Assembly: GCA_026985625.1 (NCBI GenBank) | Contig: JALSQC010000344.1 | Span: forward strand, 1 to 7,625 | DNA length: 7,625 nucleotides | Source: Bacteroidales bacterium | GTDB lineage: Bacteria > Bacteroidota > Bacteroidia > Bacteroidales > JAFGXI01 | Direction of reading: 5' to 3' | In this document: positions 6,953 through 7,625 of the stretch, piece by piece | Layout of the letters: each line of letters begins with the position of its first letter | Position numbering within the stretch: position 1 is the first letter of the stretch | Translations under genes and position numbers: made by a program | The notes under the pieces: generated by a model | What the model was told of the DNA's origin: nothing | Seen by the model: only the letters and a program-made list of their open reading frames with translations | Databases searched by the model: none

Positions 6953-7625
6953 ATGTATCTTTTTAAGATTGTATTACTATTTATTTTTTTAATAAATGTA
7001 TCTGTTGCTCAAACCGATTCGGTTAAATGTAGTAATACAAATAATCGAAAAAAAATAGTTTTAATTACAGATGCGTCGCTTTATACAGTTTCTTATTCGG
7101 GAATGTATTTTTTGTGGTATAAAAATAACGATAAGCAAAAATTTCATTTATTTAACGATAGTAAAGAATGGTTGCAAATGGATAAAGTTGGGCATGGTTT
7201 TTCGTCGTATTATATTACAAATATTATTAATACGGAGCTTAATTGGGCTGGATATAAAGCAAAAACGGTTAACAATATTTCGTATTTATCGGGGGTTTTA
7301 ATTGTTTCGACTGTAGAGGTGTTCGATGGTTTCTACAAAAATTGGGGTGCATCGTTAAGCGATATATCTGCAAATTTTATAGGTAGCACAATGTTTTTTG
7401 TGCAACAAAAGTTTTGGAACGAGCAAAAAATTGTTCCTAAATTTTCGTTTCATAAAACCGATTTTTCTTATGTGCGTCCAGAGTTATTGGGAAACAATAT
7501 TTATCAAAATATTTTTAAAGATTATAACGGTCAAACTTATTGGTTATCGGTAAATATAAATTCGTTTTTGCATTATGATAATTTTCCCGATTGGTTAAAT
7601 ATTGCTTTTGGCTATTCGGCTACAG
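6953..7625 (+). CDS. DUF2279-like secreted protein, 3' end cut by window edge
   Basis: The frame is open from the ATG at 6953 to the last base and gives 224 residues with no stop, so the C-terminus lies outside the window. The N-terminus is a signal peptide: a short basic start, a hydrophobic core (about 5-18) and a likely signal peptidase I site at VA-Q (19/20). There is no lipobox. The mature part resembles the DUF2279 family widespread in Bacteroidota (YfiM-like). Recognisable blocks are the KEWLQMDKVGHGFSSYY stretch (71-87), VEVFDGFYKNWGASLSD (121-137), the ANFIG stretch (140-144) and the conserved block KDYNGQTYWLSVN (189-201) followed by FPDWLNIAFGY (211-221). A weakly hydrophobic stretch lies at about 111-121. 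The molecular function of the family is not known to me; envelope location is inferred from the signal peptide. It is divergent from the transhydrogenase genes, with no evident functional link. Confidence 0.85.
   Translation, partial: MYLFKIVLLFIFLINVSVAQTDSVKCSNTNNRKKIVLITDASLYTVSYSGMYFLWYKNNDKQKFHLFNDSKEWLQMDKVGHGFSSYYITNIINTELNWAGYKAKTVNNISYLSGVLIVSTVEVFDGFYKNWGASLSDISANFIGSTMFFVQQKFWNEQKIVPKFSFHKTDFSYVRPELLGNNIYQNIFKDYNGQTYWLSVNINSFLHYDNFPDWLNIAFGYSAT

Noticed and set aside
7071..7301. 76-codon plus-strand frame within the DUF2279-like gene
   Set aside because: It overlaps in another frame a longer frame with a signal peptide and family-conserved blocks.

Overview
The window looks like part of the chromosome of an AT-rich, probably anaerobic member of the Bacteroidota. 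This is inferred from three things. The genes lack Shine-Dalgarno sequences at normal spacing and instead carry A-rich leaders. A secreted DUF2279-type protein of the kind common in that phylum lies at the right edge. The main genes encode an oxygen-sensitive type of Fe-S flavoenzyme. No rRNA, tRNA, CRISPR array or mobile element was seen.

Layout, left to right. Positions 1-201 are non-coding and hold a clear intrinsic terminator on the minus strand (about 91-134). Four minus-strand genes follow, transcribed from right to left. In transcription order they are a NuoE-like [2Fe-2S] subunit (6227-6748), a NuoF/HydB-like flavoprotein (4456-6222), a very large NuoG-GltD-FdhA-like fusion protein (731-4414) and a small diiron ferritin-like/rubrerythrin-type protein (202-657). 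Spacers are 4, 41 and 73 nt, with no convincing terminator before the one at 91-134, so one transcription unit is plausible. A 204-nt AT-rich intergenic region (6749-6952) separates them from a divergent plus-strand gene (6953 to the edge), a signal-peptide-bearing DUF2279-like protein truncated by the window end.

The three large genes match the subunit plan of the Stn (Sporomusa-type Nfn) electron-bifurcating transhydrogenase. StnA (NuoE-like) and StnB (NuoF/HydB-like) form the NADH/FMN bifurcating module. StnC carries a NuoG-like Fe-S part joined to a GltD/NfnB-like FAD and NADPH-binding part. The proposed reaction is reversible coupling of NADH, NADPH and ferredoxin pools. The large subunit has no H-cluster, so this is not a HydABC hydrogenase. 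Its C-terminal molybdopterin-oxidoreductase-like domain lacks the catalytic Cys/Sec and the last cofactor-binding domain, so it is unlikely to be a formate dehydrogenase. The diiron protein at the end of the unit may protect this Fe-S-rich enzyme from peroxide or oxygen; that role is inferred from context only.
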